In this document: positions 1 through 8,552 of the stretch, piece by piece
Numbering within the stretch: position 1 is the first letter of the stretch
Layout of the letters: each line of letters opens with the position of its first letter
Origin: JAQUGA01 sp964521105
GTDB lineage: Bacteria > Bacteroidota > Bacteroidia > Bacteroidales > WCHB1-69
DNA: 26,566 nt
NCBI GenBank assembly: GCA_964521105.1
Contig: CAZFPO010000030.1
Location: forward strand, 1 to 26,566
Direction: 5' to 3'
Position numbers and translations under genes: made by a program
The notes under the pieces: model-generated
What the model saw: the letters and a program-made list of their open reading frames with translations, nothing else
Databases searched by the model: none
Told to the model about the DNA's origin: nothing

Positions 1-8
1 TTGAACTG

Positions 9-16
9 CAAAGATA
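9..16 (-). promoter_or_regulatory. Possible -7 promoter box reading out of the window
   Basis: Read on the minus strand this is TATCTTTG followed by CAG, a full match to the Bacteroidetes -7 consensus TAnnTTTG. It points left, so it would serve a gene lying outside the window. No -33 TTTG was found at a suitable distance, so the call rests on one box in AT-rich DNA. Confidence 0.3.
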
Positions 17-78
17 AAAAAATTAGGTGAAAGATTGAGTATTCATTTAAAATAAATATAACAAAAAAACTTAATTTC

Positions 79-771
79 TTAATGCATGCTTTTTTTATCT
101 TTTCTTTCATAATACTTATACAAAATTTTCAAATCTAAATTCTCTACTGCAAACCGATTAAAACAATATTTCTTATACTTTTTATATTCCAAAACATTTC
201 CATCATTAAAATATAAATCTTGATTTTCAAACAATACTTTATTAACGAAGTAAAAAAGTTGGCAATTAGGCAAGCCATACAAACAGTATATTTCATTTGT
301 CAATAAGTCATATGCAAACACATACATGACAATTTCTTTGAAAATTTTCAACCTTTCCTTTTTGCTTTTTTTAACACTAAACAATAATGAGTCCATAAAA
401 TGAACATCATTTTCATCATTCAAGAAATATCTCTTTTGTATTGTATCTATAAGAATACCATAATTATCAATTGAATTTAAATCAGGGTTTAGTAATGCAA
501 TCTCGTCAATTAAATCAACATATCTAAAAAACTTATAAAAAACTATGTTTTTTAGTCCTTCTTGTTTGAGAAAATAGTTAGACAGGTAAAATTCACTATT
601 ATTAGAATACAAATCTTTATTTCCATATGGGTAATCAGATAAATCTGAACCCAATATCATTAATTTAGTCCTAAAGAGAATGTTAACCGTATCAATATTA
701 TTAGTTTTTGAATGCAATTTAAAACCACATAAAGCCAAAAACAATAACGCTATTTTTAAAATTCTTGCCAT
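79..771 (-). CDS. Small exported protein, candidate immunity protein for the upstream RHS tip
   Basis: A 230-residue protein of no recognised family. The first ~21 residues look like a signal peptide: Arg/Lys near the start, then a hydrophobic core, then a short polar stretch. The LALC segment is a poor lipobox because Leu precedes the Cys, so a periplasmic protein is likelier than a lipoprotein. The rest is rich in Tyr, Phe, Lys and Asp, with no membrane segment or catalytic motif that I recognise. Its ATG directly abuts the TAA stop of the RHS gene with no spacer, so the two are almost certainly cotranscribed and possibly translationally coupled. In polymorphic toxin loci the gene directly after the toxin tip usually encodes its immunity protein. 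That role is inferred from position only; the coding call itself is good because of the length, signal peptide and tight spacing. Confidence 0.75.
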   Translation of the reverse strand: MARILKIALLFLALCGFKLHSKTNNIDTVNILFRTKLMILGSDLSDYPYGNKDLYSNNSEFYLSNYFLKQEGLKNIVFYKFFRYVDLIDEIALLNPDLNSIDNYGILIDTIQKRYFLNDENDVHFMDSLLFSVKKSKKERLKIFKEIVMYVFAYDLLTNEIYCLYGLPNCQLFYFVNKVLFENQDLYFNDGNVLEYKKYKKYCFNRFAVENLDLKILYKYYERKDKKSMH

Positions 772-1761
772 TTATTCACAATTATTAGGGTATTCGAGTG
801 CATTACCTTCCCAGCGTCTAGCACAATTTTCACTATCTTCTTTATTTTGATTTTTTTCCTTAGTGGTTTCATAGTAATCCCAATGTCCCAAAACGTGAAC
901 CATTAACTGATAATTTTTTTCACTACTATTCTTTACGTAAAAGTGTATTGTCGCCTTTGTAACAACATTTGGCCTATTCTTTTTATCAGTACCACCAAAA
1001 AAATTAATCCAAGTATCTACTTGTTCTGGTGAACTAAAAACTAATTGACCTGTAACATTATCTCGATAATCTAACAGTTTATCCGAAATAACTATCCTGA
1101 ATTCTCCAGGTAATTTATCATACTTTTCGTATAGATCTGGATAATTTGTTTTTATTCCGCAAAGTATTTTATCAGTTATAGCTTCATTCATTTTTGCTTT
1201 GTTCAACTTAGCTTCTGTTTCTTGATATATGGTATTTGCTTCTGCTATTTTTTTTTCATAATAAATCTGTTGTCCTATATTAATTGAACCATCAACTAGT
1301 CTTTGAGTAGTGCCCATGTTAAATTCTAGAGTTTCTATGTTATCTTTAGCTGCGACAATATTTACTTCTTCATTTTTTCTTTCTCTCTGAGCTTCATTAA
1401 CCCATGTGTCCCCAAATAAATCGAGATTTTGAATCGGATTATCTCCCATCACCGCATAATCACTTATGTTAATTTGTGGTTTCGGGTCTAAATTCCACCG
1501 TCTACCAAGCCTTGTATCATACTCCCAAAACATTGCTGTATTGGTGTTTCCAGCTCCTGCCACTTCGTCATCTTTCTCCTGACCATTAAAGCCAAACCTG
1601 TATTTTTCAAAATATTCAATCGTTTCGTATATTGTACCAATTGACGAAAAATTATAGCCAAAATAGCCATTATCAATCTCCAAATGATTGTTTGCGTTGC
1701 CGTGGTTGTCGTAGTTGTAATACTGTTTTATTTCTTTTATTAAAAATTTAGAAAAAGGCAT
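772..1761 (-). CDS. Orphan RHS-core fragment with variable C-terminal domain
   Basis: A 329-residue protein carrying only the tail end of an RHS protein. Residues about 52-119 are the RHS-associated core, with YRFGFNGQEKDDE, MFWEYDTRLGRRWNLDPKP and a final NPIQNLDLFGD. Complete RHS proteins have many YD repeats and usually exceed 1000 residues; here only about 50 residues precede the core and there is no signal peptide. After the core come a charged, probably helical stretch (121-200) and a C-terminal domain (about 200-329) in the position of a polymorphic toxin tip. That domain has HVLGH (289-293) followed by SENCARRWEGN (310-320), resembling a zinc-peptidase HExxH site with a downstream Glu, but Val replaces the catalytic Glu. 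Only 48 nt separate it from the amidase gene upstream and no convincing promoter was seen. It may be a displaced RHS tip cassette, silent or dependent on recombination. Confidence 0.75.
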   Translation of the reverse strand: MPFSKFLIKEIKQYYNYDNHGNANNHLEIDNGYFGYNFSSIGTIYETIEYFEKYRFGFNGQEKDDEVAGAGNTNTAMFWEYDTRLGRRWNLDPKPQINISDYAVMGDNPIQNLDLFGDTWVNEAQRERKNEEVNIVAAKDNIETLEFNMGTTQRLVDGSINIGQQIYYEKKIAEANTIYQETEAKLNKAKMNEAITDKILCGIKTNYPDLYEKYDKLPGEFRIVISDKLLDYRDNVTGQLVFSSPEQVDTWINFFGGTDKKNRPNVVTKATIHFYVKNSSEKNYQLMVHVLGHWDYYETTKEKNQNKEDSENCARRWEGNALEYPNNCE

Positions 1762-1809
1762 ATCATTGTTTTGAATTGTTAAATACTTAATTTTTCAAAC
1801 TTGAAGTCT

Positions 1810-4800
1810 TTAATCTTTTACTATGGTCGTTGAAAACCTATCATTTGAATTTTTAATAATCACATGATACAATCCTTTTCGGTATAAAGATAAATCTATT
1901 GTTAAAGTTTTAGAATTAGATTCAACATCTTGCTTATAAACCAATTGCCCAATGGAATTGTACAAGACAATGGTTTTTACATCGGATATATTACCAAAGT
2001 TAATCGTAAATTTATCTTCGGTAGGATTTGGGAAAACCGTAATATTATGTTTTGAAAAATCATCCATAATTCCAGTTATAGTGTATGGTGCCGACATGGG
2101 CGATAAACAGCCGTTGGAATTACTAACTTGCACAGTGTATGAGCCACTCAATAATGGTGTATAACACTGGTTTACTGCCGAGTCGATGGCTACACTATTT
2201 AAAAACCATTGATTATTTGAAGCCACATTTGAACAAAGCTGACCCGAAATCATGCTAACGATTGGCTGAGCTGGCAAACTATAAACCTGAACAATAATTT
2301 GAGCAATAGGACTATTGCAACCATTTAATTCGGATCTTACAAAAAATGTATCTGTCACATTCAAAGACGGTGTTTGATATGATTCGCCATTACCGAGAAT
2401 CGAAGTGGTATTGGCATCACTATACCAACGAATGCTGGACTCACCTTGCGCATATAGCTGAATAGATTCTCCATAACAAACCGACTGCATCGGATTTACG
2501 GTTGGAATTTCAGGTATTGGTTTAACACTAATACTTACATTGCTCATTGACGTAATGCAATGGGACGTTTCCGTTCGTACAAAATAAGTCGTATTTTCGA
2601 TTAAAGACGGGGTGTTAAATACGGAACCAGTATAAATTAGCGTACTTGCTAAAGGATCGTTATACCATTTTATTTGAGAAGTTCCCGTGGCAATAATTTG
2701 TGCTGAACTTCCGCTGCAAATTGGAGCTGGAGAAGATAATTGAGGTACCGAAGGCATAGGTTCAACCAAAACATTTATGGCAGCCATCGAGCTCATACAG
2801 GAGCCTATTTCGGAACGCACATAATAGGTGGCATTATCCGTTAAAATAGGAGTATTATACGAAGTACCTGTTATTAAAACAGTGCCTCCCGCTAGTGAAG
2901 TGTACCAATTTATAGTACCTGTTCCAGAAACCGAAATTTGAGCACTACTCCCTTGACAAATTACTGGATTTGAAACAACGGATGGTTGACTTGGAGGCGA
3001 TTGAACCGAAATATAGGAGGTTCTTGTAATGGAATCAGCTCCTGAAGCACCTGTAACAACTAATTTTACAGCATAATTCCCTGCAGAAGTATAGGTAACT
3101 TGAGGATTTTGCAGTGTAGAAGTTGCTGGACTACCACCTGTAAAATACCACGTTTGACCCGTATAATTTGCACTCAAATTATTAAACTGTACGGTTCCTC
3201 CTGTACAAACTTGTTGAGTGTTTGCATTAAAATCTGCCACCGCTTGCAAATGGAATATGGCACCATCCGACGAAGTACTATCACTCCATAAACCCGCACC
3301 ATTTTGCGATTTTACTGTAATATAGTAGGTTGTGCCATCCACAAGAGTCAATCCGGTTTTTTCAAAATTAGTCGATAAACCATTATCTGTCCATGAAACA
3401 AAATTTGATGCTCCTGGAGAAGTTCCAACTGCATATTTATATTTTTGAATTCCACTGTTTGTATCCACTGCAGTTGTCCAGCTTCCACGAATAATTCCTT
3501 GCGTGCCAAAAATATCCATATCGGAACTTAAGCCATCGATAACTTGCACCAATGATGGTTTTGTCCAATCAACTTTCATCTCTTTAGACATGAGTTGTGA
3601 ATAATTGTTATTATTATCGACAACTATTGATTTTACTTTTGACATTACACTACTATTTTTACTTTGAATTGGAATATCATTATCGCCACTACCAACCGTA
3701 ACATTGACCGATGTTGAGCGAGTACGGTAAACTCGCATGTTTTTAATAAACATTTGAGTTCGAGCAGTTCGGAAAGAAAAATATTTTGAAGGAGTAGTTA
3801 ATGGCGAAGGATCTGTCCATGAACCAAGCAAAATATCATCTCGGAAAACTTCAATTTTTCCCGAAATTCGGTTGTGAACAATTTTATAGTGATAATATTG
3901 ATTTAAATTGGTTACAACACCTGTAACAACGCTTGTTTGAGCATATGTATTATTGATTACGCGGTAAAATTCCAGTTGATTGCTTGCTGGTCGGATGTAT
4001 ATAAAATATGAATTTCCACGATTTGATAGCGTAGCACTATCGCACGCAAAATGGAAACCAAAACGTTTATTGTTTGATGTTCCATCAATTTTCGCATAAA
4101 AATCATACATATACGAATTGCTTAAAGTTCCATTTAATGCGGTATAAATATTTGAATTATCAGTGTTTGTGTCTAAAATTTGCAGTGCACCACCCGAAAC
4201 AGACCAGGAAAGATTTCCAGCAGGAATTTTCCATTTTGTGGTGTTATAAATATCAAAATTATCCACAGCAAAGCCTTTGTTTTGATTTGCAGTCCATTCA
4301 ATTCCATTGTTATACATAACTTGATAAAAACGGCGGTCGATACCACTTCCGCCTAAGTTGTCTTCATCATTAAACGAAAGCGAATAGTTTGAAGTAACCC
4401 AAATTGAATCGTTTTGATTAATAATTGAAGTAGGTGCAATATTATCGGCAGTTGCACATGTCCAATTAGCAACCCAACCAGCGGCAGTAGTTGCACAATC
4501 GGAGCGAAATTCTATTAAAAGTTGACTACCTGTGGAAGTAACAGTACCTGGACTGATTGTATTGTATCTTCCAATTCGAGGTGAATAAACCGAATTACCA
4601 TCATATATATACAAAAAATCATAATTTGTTTCCAGAGCAAACGAAGTAAAATTTAACGTAATGCTACTTGCACCTGGCACATCGATTAAATATAATTTTC
4701 GATTATCGGTAGAGTAATTCGCCGAAGCTCCTCCATCATCAGTAAAAGTTCCAGTTGTAGTAGAATATGTGGTTACAGCAGTTGAATTATTGGTTTGTTT

Positions 4801-6114
4801 GTAGTAATATTCCCAATTCCAATATGGGCCTGGGTCGGTGTGGGTATTGTTGGGAAAATGTTGATGTCCCTTTATCTTAATACACGAACCTTCAGCTCCT
4901 AATGAATGAACTCCATAGTCTAAAACGGTACCATCATCTAAAGTATCACGATAAAACATACGTAAAGGAGAAATTCCATATCCACTCGCACAAATATCAC
5001 GAACTAATGCGGCAGAAGCTTGATACATTGCCACTGTAAAATAATTTTGCACAGGTTCAATTGCTTCATGTTCAAAACCAATGGCATAAGGATTTTCGTT
5101 TCGCACATGCCATGCTTTATTTGCTTCTAAAACCATTTGAGTAATTTGACCGTCAGACGAACGCAACACATAATGAGCACTTGCTTGTGCATCGCAGTTT
5201 TTAAACCATGATATACAACCTGAATATGAACCAGCGGTGTAATGAACGGCAATAGCAGAAATTGAGGATGTTCTGCCAGTTGTATAATTGCAACTAGCGG
5301 CAGCATTCCATATTGCTGGACCGTAATCGGTAGATGTAACCTCTTTGGTATTCGACATCGAACTTCTTTGATATTTTACGTTATCTTTCGTTTGAATATC
5401 ATCCCCATCTACTTTTACAAAAGAGGAAGATAAAACCTTATAATTAATTCCGAAAATATTTTTCAAATCCATTTTGTAGTTCGGGAAATGATATTTTTTG
5501 GCATAAGCTGCGTTATTTAAAAAATCAAAAACACCATATAAAAAAGTATTCATGGCATAATCGTTTTGAATATCAGCATTTAAAGGCAATTCACATAATT
5601 CTATGAGGACTGGAATATAATCCATCGGCAATTTGCTATTAATATTTTTTTGTTCCGAAATTTTCACAAATGCTTTAGCGTAAGCCATCACATTGTCATT
5701 TGGATTATTAATTATTCTTTCAACAGAAATTCGTGACAGAAAAGATACTTTTTTTAAATTATCTCTAAAATAATTTTGCCCGTCCAAAGTTAACCCCATT
5801 ACTCCATAGGTTCGAGGCATTCCTACACCCGCATCATCAATAGTTTTTGTAAAAGAACGATGGGTAAAACGAGTATAATTAAACGAAATAGCTTCGAGCA
5901 TACCTCGTGGAATGTTTGGAAACTGCTTGTATGCTTTGGTAAATGATTCTTTTACTTGTTGATACGAATTTAAAATATTATTTTCAACATCTTCATTCAT
6001 TTTAACCTCTAATGGCGTAAATGTTTTTTGCAAATTATTATTTTGTGATTTTACACATAACAAAAATCCAAAATGGATTAATACTAAAATTGCAGATAGC
6101 TTAATTTTATTCAT
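1810..6114 (-). CDS. Large T9SS-exported N-acetylmuramoyl-L-alanine amidase, multidomain
   Basis: A 1434-residue secreted protein predicted to cut the MurNAc-L-Ala bond of peptidoglycan. Order: signal peptide (1-23); an N-terminal helical region (45-220) resembling a lysozyme-like transglycosylase, with GMLEAISF (71-78) and YGVMGL (103-108); amidase_2 domain (about 262-440) with candidate zinc ligands His291 (AVHYTAG), His417 and Asp427 (GHQH...DPG) and candidate catalytic Glu348; a CUB-like domain (452-553) with paired Cys; a jelly-roll-like region (615-800); a fibronectin III-like domain (855-955); a PKD domain (960-1038); three Ig-like repeats of about 78 residues (1041-1278) with conserved Cys and YFVR-type strands, plus a shorter fourth; and a T9SS type A sorting domain (1355-1434) starting VFPNPTEDKF. 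Export through the outer membrane and surface anchoring or release follow from the sorting domain. The substrate could be its own or another cell's wall. It is transcribed divergently from mtgA. Confidence 0.9.
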   Translation of the reverse strand: MNKIKLSAILVLIHFGFLLCVKSQNNNLQKTFTPLEVKMNEDVENNILNSYQQVKESFTKAYKQFPNIPRGMLEAISFNYTRFTHRSFTKTIDDAGVGMPRTYGVMGLTLDGQNYFRDNLKKVSFLSRISVERIINNPNDNVMAYAKAFVKISEQKNINSKLPMDYIPVLIELCELPLNADIQNDYAMNTFLYGVFDFLNNAAYAKKYHFPNYKMDLKNIFGINYKVLSSSFVKVDGDDIQTKDNVKYQRSSMSNTKEVTSTDYGPAIWNAAASCNYTTGRTSSISAIAVHYTAGSYSGCISWFKNCDAQASAHYVLRSSDGQITQMVLEANKAWHVRNENPYAIGFEHEAIEPVQNYFTVAMYQASAALVRDICASGYGISPLRMFYRDTLDDGTVLDYGVHSLGAEGSCIKIKGHQHFPNNTHTDPGPYWNWEYYYKQTNNSTAVTTYSTTTGTFTDDGGASANYSTDNRKLYLIDVPGASSITLNFTSFALETNYDFLYIYDGNSVYSPRIGRYNTISPGTVTSTGSQLLIEFRSDCATTAAGWVANWTCATADNIAPTSIINQNDSIWVTSNYSLSFNDEDNLGGSGIDRRFYQVMYNNGIEWTANQNKGFAVDNFDIYNTTKWKIPAGNLSWSVSGGALQILDTNTDNSNIYTALNGTLSNSYMYDFYAKIDGTSNNKRFGFHFACDSATLSNRGNSYFIYIRPASNQLEFYRVINNTYAQTSVVTGVVTNLNQYYHYKIVHNRISGKIEVFRDDILLGSWTDPSPLTTPSKYFSFRTARTQMFIKNMRVYRTRSTSVNVTVGSGDNDIPIQSKNSSVMSKVKSIVVDNNNNYSQLMSKEMKVDWTKPSLVQVIDGLSSDMDIFGTQGIIRGSWTTAVDTNSGIQKYKYAVGTSPGASNFVSWTDNGLSTNFEKTGLTLVDGTTYYITVKSQNGAGLWSDSTSSDGAIFHLQAVADFNANTQQVCTGGTVQFNNLSANYTGQTWYFTGGSPATSTLQNPQVTYTSAGNYAVKLVVTGASGADSITRTSYISVQSPPSQPSVVSNPVICQGSSAQISVSGTGTINWYTSLAGGTVLITGTSYNTPILTDNATYYVRSEIGSCMSSMAAINVLVEPMPSVPQLSSPAPICSGSSAQIIATGTSQIKWYNDPLASTLIYTGSVFNTPSLIENTTYFVRTETSHCITSMSNVSISVKPIPEIPTVNPMQSVCYGESIQLYAQGESSIRWYSDANTTSILGNGESYQTPSLNVTDTFFVRSELNGCNSPIAQIIVQVYSLPAQPIVSMISGQLCSNVASNNQWFLNSVAIDSAVNQCYTPLLSGSYTVQVSNSNGCLSPMSAPYTITGIMDDFSKHNITVFPNPTEDKFTINFGNISDVKTIVLYNSIGQLVYKQDVESNSKTLTIDLSLYRKGLYHVIIKNSNDRFSTTIVKD

Positions 6115-6139
6115 AAAATTTTTGATTTAATACCTTCAA

Positions 6140-6171
6140 CAAAGTTATGAAGTAAAAACTAAAACACCAAA
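6140..6171 (-). promoter_or_regulatory. Bacteroidetes-type promoter of the amidase gene
   Basis: On the minus strand TTTG (6171-6168) is followed after exactly 20 nt by TAACTTTG (6147-6140), matching the Bacteroidetes primary-sigma consensus TTTG-N17-23-TAnnTTTG. It lies 26 nt before the amidase ATG. This is the best two-box match noticed in the window. Confidence 0.6.
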
Positions 6172-6219
6172 GAATTAACAAATTTATCTTCAATGTAAAC
6201 CAAATACTTGAAAAAGAAT

Positions 6220-6227
6220 TAATTTTG
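6220..6227 (+). promoter_or_regulatory. -7 promoter box for mtgA
   Basis: TAATTTTG followed by CA fits TAnnTTTG and lies 17 nt before the mtgA ATG, giving a very short leader. No good -33 TTTG is present at the expected distance. It is divergent from the amidase promoter about 50 bp away. Confidence 0.45.
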
Positions 6228-6244
6228 CATTTCAAATATTCACA

Positions 6245-6979
6245 ATGGCAACAAAGAAACCTGTAAAAAAATCTTCAAAATCATCGTCTAAAAGTGGTAA
6301 AAAAAGCCTTTTTAAAAGAGTTTTGAGAATTTTACTTTATACAATTTTAGGATTATTTATTTTTTCAATTTTATTAGCTGCGTTATATCGTTGGGTTAAC
6401 CCTCCTATTACCTATTTGATGGTATTACGAAAAGTGGAAAGTGGTTATCCAATAAACAAAGAGTGGATATCCATCGAAAAACTTCCAAAGCATACATATA
6501 ACATGGCTATTGCTGCCGAAGATGCTAATTTCGTAAAACATAATGGATTTGATTTTAAAGCGATTGAACGGGCAATGGAACATAACGAAAAGTCGAAAAA
6601 AAAACGTGGAGCAAGTACCATTTCGCAACAAGTGGCTAAAAATGTTTTTTTGTGGCCCGGACGTTCATGGTTCAGAAAAGGTTTAGAAGTTTATTTTACG
6701 TTTTTAATCGAAACGTTTTGGAGCAAAGAGCGAATTATGGAGGTTTATATTAATGTAGCCGAAATGGGTAAAGGAATTTATGGAATTCAGGCAGCATCGA
6801 AATTTTATTTTAAAAGAGATGCCACCAAATTAACTGCAGCTGAATCCGCATTGATTTTTGCAAGCCTACCCTCACCTCTCAGAAGCAATCCAGGAAAACC
6901 ATCTAAATATTTATTAATGAGACAAGGAATTATCCTTAGAAACTATAATAATATACAGCGATTAAAATTGGAAAAATAA
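6245..6979 (+). CDS. mtgA: Monofunctional biosynthetic peptidoglycan transglycosylase (GT51)
   Basis: A 244-residue inner-membrane enzyme that polymerises lipid II into glycan strands without a transpeptidase domain. A Lys/Ser-rich cytoplasmic tail (1-24) is followed by one membrane helix (about 26-48) and the GT51 domain. GT51 motifs are present: AAEDANFVKHNGFD (90-103) with catalytic Glu92; RGASTISQQVAKNVFL (121-136); KERIMEVYINVAEMG (161-175) with the second Glu at 166; and AAESALIFASLPSP (198-211). The length matches MtgA and there is no room for a penicillin-binding domain. It stands alone on the plus strand, divergent from a secreted amidase, and converges on phrB. The lysine-rich tail is longer than in many MtgA proteins. 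The family assignment is firm; whether it is the main glycosyltransferase of the cell cannot be told from here. Confidence 0.95.
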   Translation: MATKKPVKKSSKSSSKSGKKSLFKRVLRILLYTILGLFIFSILLAALYRWVNPPITYLMVLRKVESGYPINKEWISIEKLPKHTYNMAIAAEDANFVKHNGFDFKAIERAMEHNEKSKKKRGASTISQQVAKNVFLWPGRSWFRKGLEVYFTFLIETFWSKERIMEVYINVAEMGKGIYGIQAASKFYFKRDATKLTAAESALIFASLPSPLRSNPGKPSKYLLMRQGIILRNYNNIQRLKLEK

Positions 6980-7037
6980 TTTACAGCAAATCATAATTGC
7001 TCAAATCCGCATGGAAATTGATTATTTTTTTAATTGA

Positions 7038-8351
7038 TTATCTATATAAAGCCTTTTTATAAATTTCTAAGCATCTAATTTTTGACATTTTCAAGTCGAC
7101 AATTTGTGTGTTTAAATATTTTGTTGAATCGAATTCTGGCACCCATGTTCGGATGTATTCAAATTTTGGGTCAAAACGCTGCTGTTGAAGTATTGGATTA
7201 AATATCCTAAAGTATGGCACCGCATCACAACCCGAACCTGCTGCCCACTGCCAATTTCCATTGTTTGATGAAAGCTCATAATCCAATAATTTTTGAGCAA
7301 AATAGGCTTCTCCCCAACGCCAATCTATCAATAAATTTTTACATAAAAAACTTGACACGACCATTCTGACCCTTCCATGCATTAAACCTGTTGCGTTTAA
7401 TTCACGCATTCCTGCATCCACCAAAGGAAATCCTGTTTTCCCCTCACACCATAATTCAAAGTTTTGCTCATTGTTTTCCCATTCAATAGCGTCGTATTTC
7501 TTTTTGAAAGAATGATTTACAACTTCGGGGAAATGCCATAAAATATGCATAAAAAACTCCCTCCAAATCAGCTCATTCAAATATTTTTCATTGATTTCTA
7601 TTGCTTTTTTTGTCAATTGCCGGATGGATATGGTTCCAAAACGCAAATGTGTACTCACTTTAGATGTACCATCTGTAATAAAAGGAAAATCACGATTTTT
7701 TTCATAATTTAATATCAAGTTATCATTAAATAAAAAATCGAAATAAATAGAATTATTAAACTGATAACCAATATCTTTCAATAATAACATTGAGCTACTT
7801 TGCGAATCGACAAAATTTGATTTTAAGGATTCACTTTTAAAATATTTAAACGAATTGGAATCGATTTTTTGCTTCCACACTTTCGAAAATGGAGTAAAAA
7901 TCGTGTACGGTGTTCCATCCCCTTTTACTACCGAACCTGGTGACATAATTAATTGATCATGAAATTCATGAAGTTGAATCGAACTCTCTTGAAGAATTTT
8001 CCTTACAATCTCATCTCTTTTAATCGCTTCGGGCTCATAATCGGCATTTACATAAACAGCTTCGATATCATAATCCAACATTAATTTTCGGAAAATTTCG
8101 TCCACTTCGCCATGAAAAACATTTAGCGATTTGCCATCCTTTAACAGTTCATCATTAATTTTACTTAATGCCGAATAAATAAATGAAACTGCTTTATTGG
8201 ATTTATCTGGAAACTGCTTCAAAACCTGCTTATCGAAAATAAATATCGGAAATACTTTAAACCCTGAATTCAAAGCGTGATACAAGGCTTTATTATCGAA
8301 CAACCTTAAATCGCGACGAAACCAGAATAGGTTAATTTTTTCTTTTTCCAT
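7038..8351 (-). CDS. phrB: Deoxyribodipyrimidine photolyase (cryptochrome/photolyase family)
   Basis: A 437-residue flavoprotein expected to split cyclobutane pyrimidine dimers with blue light. The N-terminal alpha/beta antenna domain begins INLFWFRRDLRLFDN (6-20). The C-terminal FAD domain contains DGTSKVSTHLRFGTIS (227-242), ELIWREFFMHILW (260-272), GFPLVDAGMREL (307-318), the LLIDWRWGE stretch (340-348) and NWQWAAGSGCDAVPYFRIFNP-like residues at about 366-386. Trp301, Trp345 and the WQW at 367-369 are in places expected for the electron-transfer tryptophans. Length is near that of class I CPD photolyases (about 430-475). The antenna chromophore cannot be told from sequence by eye. The WQWAAGSGCDA segment fits a CPD photolyase better than a DASH cryptochrome. 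It converges on mtgA and is followed upstream by repeat-rich DNA. Confidence 0.93.
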   Translation of the reverse strand: MEKEKINLFWFRRDLRLFDNKALYHALNSGFKVFPIFIFDKQVLKQFPDKSNKAVSFIYSALSKINDELLKDGKSLNVFHGEVDEIFRKLMLDYDIEAVYVNADYEPEAIKRDEIVRKILQESSIQLHEFHDQLIMSPGSVVKGDGTPYTIFTPFSKVWKQKIDSNSFKYFKSESLKSNFVDSQSSSMLLLKDIGYQFNNSIYFDFLFNDNLILNYEKNRDFPFITDGTSKVSTHLRFGTISIRQLTKKAIEINEKYLNELIWREFFMHILWHFPEVVNHSFKKKYDAIEWENNEQNFELWCEGKTGFPLVDAGMRELNATGLMHGRVRMVVSSFLCKNLLIDWRWGEAYFAQKLLDYELSSNNGNWQWAAGSGCDAVPYFRIFNPILQQQRFDPKFEYIRTWVPEFDSTKYLNTQIVDLKMSKIRCLEIYKKALYR

Positions 8352-8435
8352 TCAAATAAAATATTTGTAATTAAAAAGCAACATAAAATTTCAAATCATT
8401 AAATTAGTAAATTGAAAAATTAGCACAATCACTAT

Positions 8436-8454
8436 GGTTTCGAGTGCCTCAACC
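8436..8454. repeat. REP-like palindrome, copy 1
   Basis: GGTTTCGAGTGCCTCAACC: a short imperfect hairpin with GGTT and AACC at its ends and TCGAG facing CTCA inside. It resembles the GGTTGAG...TCGAAACC class of dispersed intergenic palindromes found in many Bacteroidetes. It is followed by CTCCGTTCA, which recurs after copy 2. Confidence 0.5.
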
Positions 8455-8527
8455 TCCGTTCAAACTAAATTTTTAAATCATCTCATCTTCAAATCTTCAA
8501 ATTAGCACATTTTAAAATTTTCATTAC

Positions 8528-8552
8528 GGTGTCTTCGAGTGCCTCAGCCACC
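8528..8552. repeat. REP-like palindrome, copy 2
   Basis: A 25-nt imperfect hairpin with outer arms GGTGTCT and AGCCACC and the same core TCGAGTGCCTCA as copy 1. After it come 8 nt and then CTCAACCTCCGTTCA, which rejoins the copy 1 sequence. Relative to copy 1 it has 18 extra nt flanked by CTCA, as if gained or lost by slippage. Confidence 0.5.

Noticed and set aside
784..800. TCGAGTGC inside the RHS gene as another REP-like palindrome
   Set aside because: Only eight bases match, there is no hairpin, and it lies in coding sequence.
1810..3050. Repeated pattern in the 3' part of the amidase gene as a DNA tandem repeat
   Set aside because: The similarity is at protein level between Ig-like domains of about 78 residues; the DNA copies are too diverged for a recent tandem repeat.
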